Assembly: GCF_964340395.1 (NCBI RefSeq) | Contig: NC_135561.1 | Span: forward strand, 1,288,501-1,302,500 | Length of the DNA: 14,000 nt | Source: Glandiceps talaboti | Lineage: Eukaryota > Hemichordata > Enteropneusta > Spengelidae | Direction: 5' to 3' | In this document: positions 13,577 to 14,000 of the stretch, piece by piece | Layout of the letters: each line of letters starts with the position of its first letter | Numbering within the stretch: the first letter of the stretch is position 1 | Translations under genes and position numbers: made by a program | Notes under the pieces: model-generated | Databases searched by the model: none | The model's input: only the letters and a program-made list of their open reading frames with translations | What the model was told of the DNA's origin: nothing

Positions 13577-14000
13577 CTACAACAACAGAACAGAACAGTT
13601 AGTGAATAGTTTAGGAATTACTGGATTAGTTGTTATGTATGCCATCATCATTGTCATTGTTGATGCATTACAGTAATTCTTATTGTTGTCATTGTCAATG
13701 TTGTCGTCATCAGCAGCAGCGGTTTGCGACACCATCGTCATCGTAGTCGTCCCCATCATCGTCGTCATTGTCATCATCATAAAATACTATAACTATAGAT
13801 CTAGAAAACTATTTGAAACATTCACTTGATAGAAAATAAAATATTTCAGTAGATCAAAAATAGATATGCATATAAATATCACAAAATAAAAACTATCATT
13901 TTTGTCAGTATCAATTCAAAATTGTATATTAGTAGTTACCAAAAGAACTTGTATTGTTTTACACTGAAACATATACAGCTACAAAAATGAATATCGTAGT
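13577..14000. other. Upstream intron or 5' leader of unc45, with CAT/GTC triplet-rich stretch
   Basis: The acceptor-like tract immediately upstream of the ATG implies that this stretch is intron and that the noncoding first exon and promoter are further upstream. About 13640-13785 is an imperfect triplet repeat of ATC/GTC/GTT units, which produces a spurious Met/Thr/Asp-rich frame. The rest is AT-rich and I see no coding exon, TATA box or clear promoter. Confidence 0.5.

Noticed and set aside
13577-13780. Minus-strand Met/Thr/Asp-rich frame upstream of the unc45 start
   Set aside because: Triplet repeat artefact, and it ends at the TAG immediately before the ATG.

Overview
The window is animal nuclear DNA: AT-rich, dense in introns, and full of simple repeats, minisatellites and retroposon fragments. 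It holds one recognisable gene, on the minus strand: a complete unc45 (UNC-45/Cro1/She4 myosin co-chaperone). I joined 17 coding exons by hand, from 13576 (ATG) down to 2644 (stop). Every intron is GT..AG, every junction keeps frame, and the total is 2763 nt, or 920 residues plus stop. This agrees with the usual animal UNC45 length of about 930-945. The protein has three N-terminal TPRs with a full Hsp90-type carboxylate clamp, an armadillo-like central region and a C-terminal UCS domain. The sequence does not fix the species. A marine invertebrate (deuterostome or lophotrochozoan) is my inference.

Layout from low to high coordinates. 1-2350 is intergenic: a possible 3' UTR of a plus-strand neighbour, a roughly 40-bp repeat, a LINE 3' end with an (ATCAT)n tail, a 36-bp repeat and a 9-copy 46-bp satellite. 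2370-2643 is the unc45 3' UTR with an AATAAA. 2644-13576 is the coding gene. 13577-14000 is an upstream intron or leader with triplet repeats. A splice acceptor abuts the ATG, so the first exon and the promoter probably lie beyond 14000.

The most unusual feature is in the introns. At five or six splice sites, the exon/intron boundary has been copied tandemly into the adjacent intron: exon 4 donor (87 bp), exon 6 acceptor (39 bp, 11 extra copies), exon 8 donor (63 bp), exon 9 acceptor (about 100-116 bp), exon 15 donor (57 bp), and intron sequence beside the exon 7 donor (29 bp). Many copies keep a usable-looking GT or AG, and those tested would bring in an early stop. The intron 5 array also carries 11 exact copies of a DR1 nuclear-receptor-type element. 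The last intron holds a 19-bp full match to the CTCF consensus. These are sequence observations; any regulatory role is inference.
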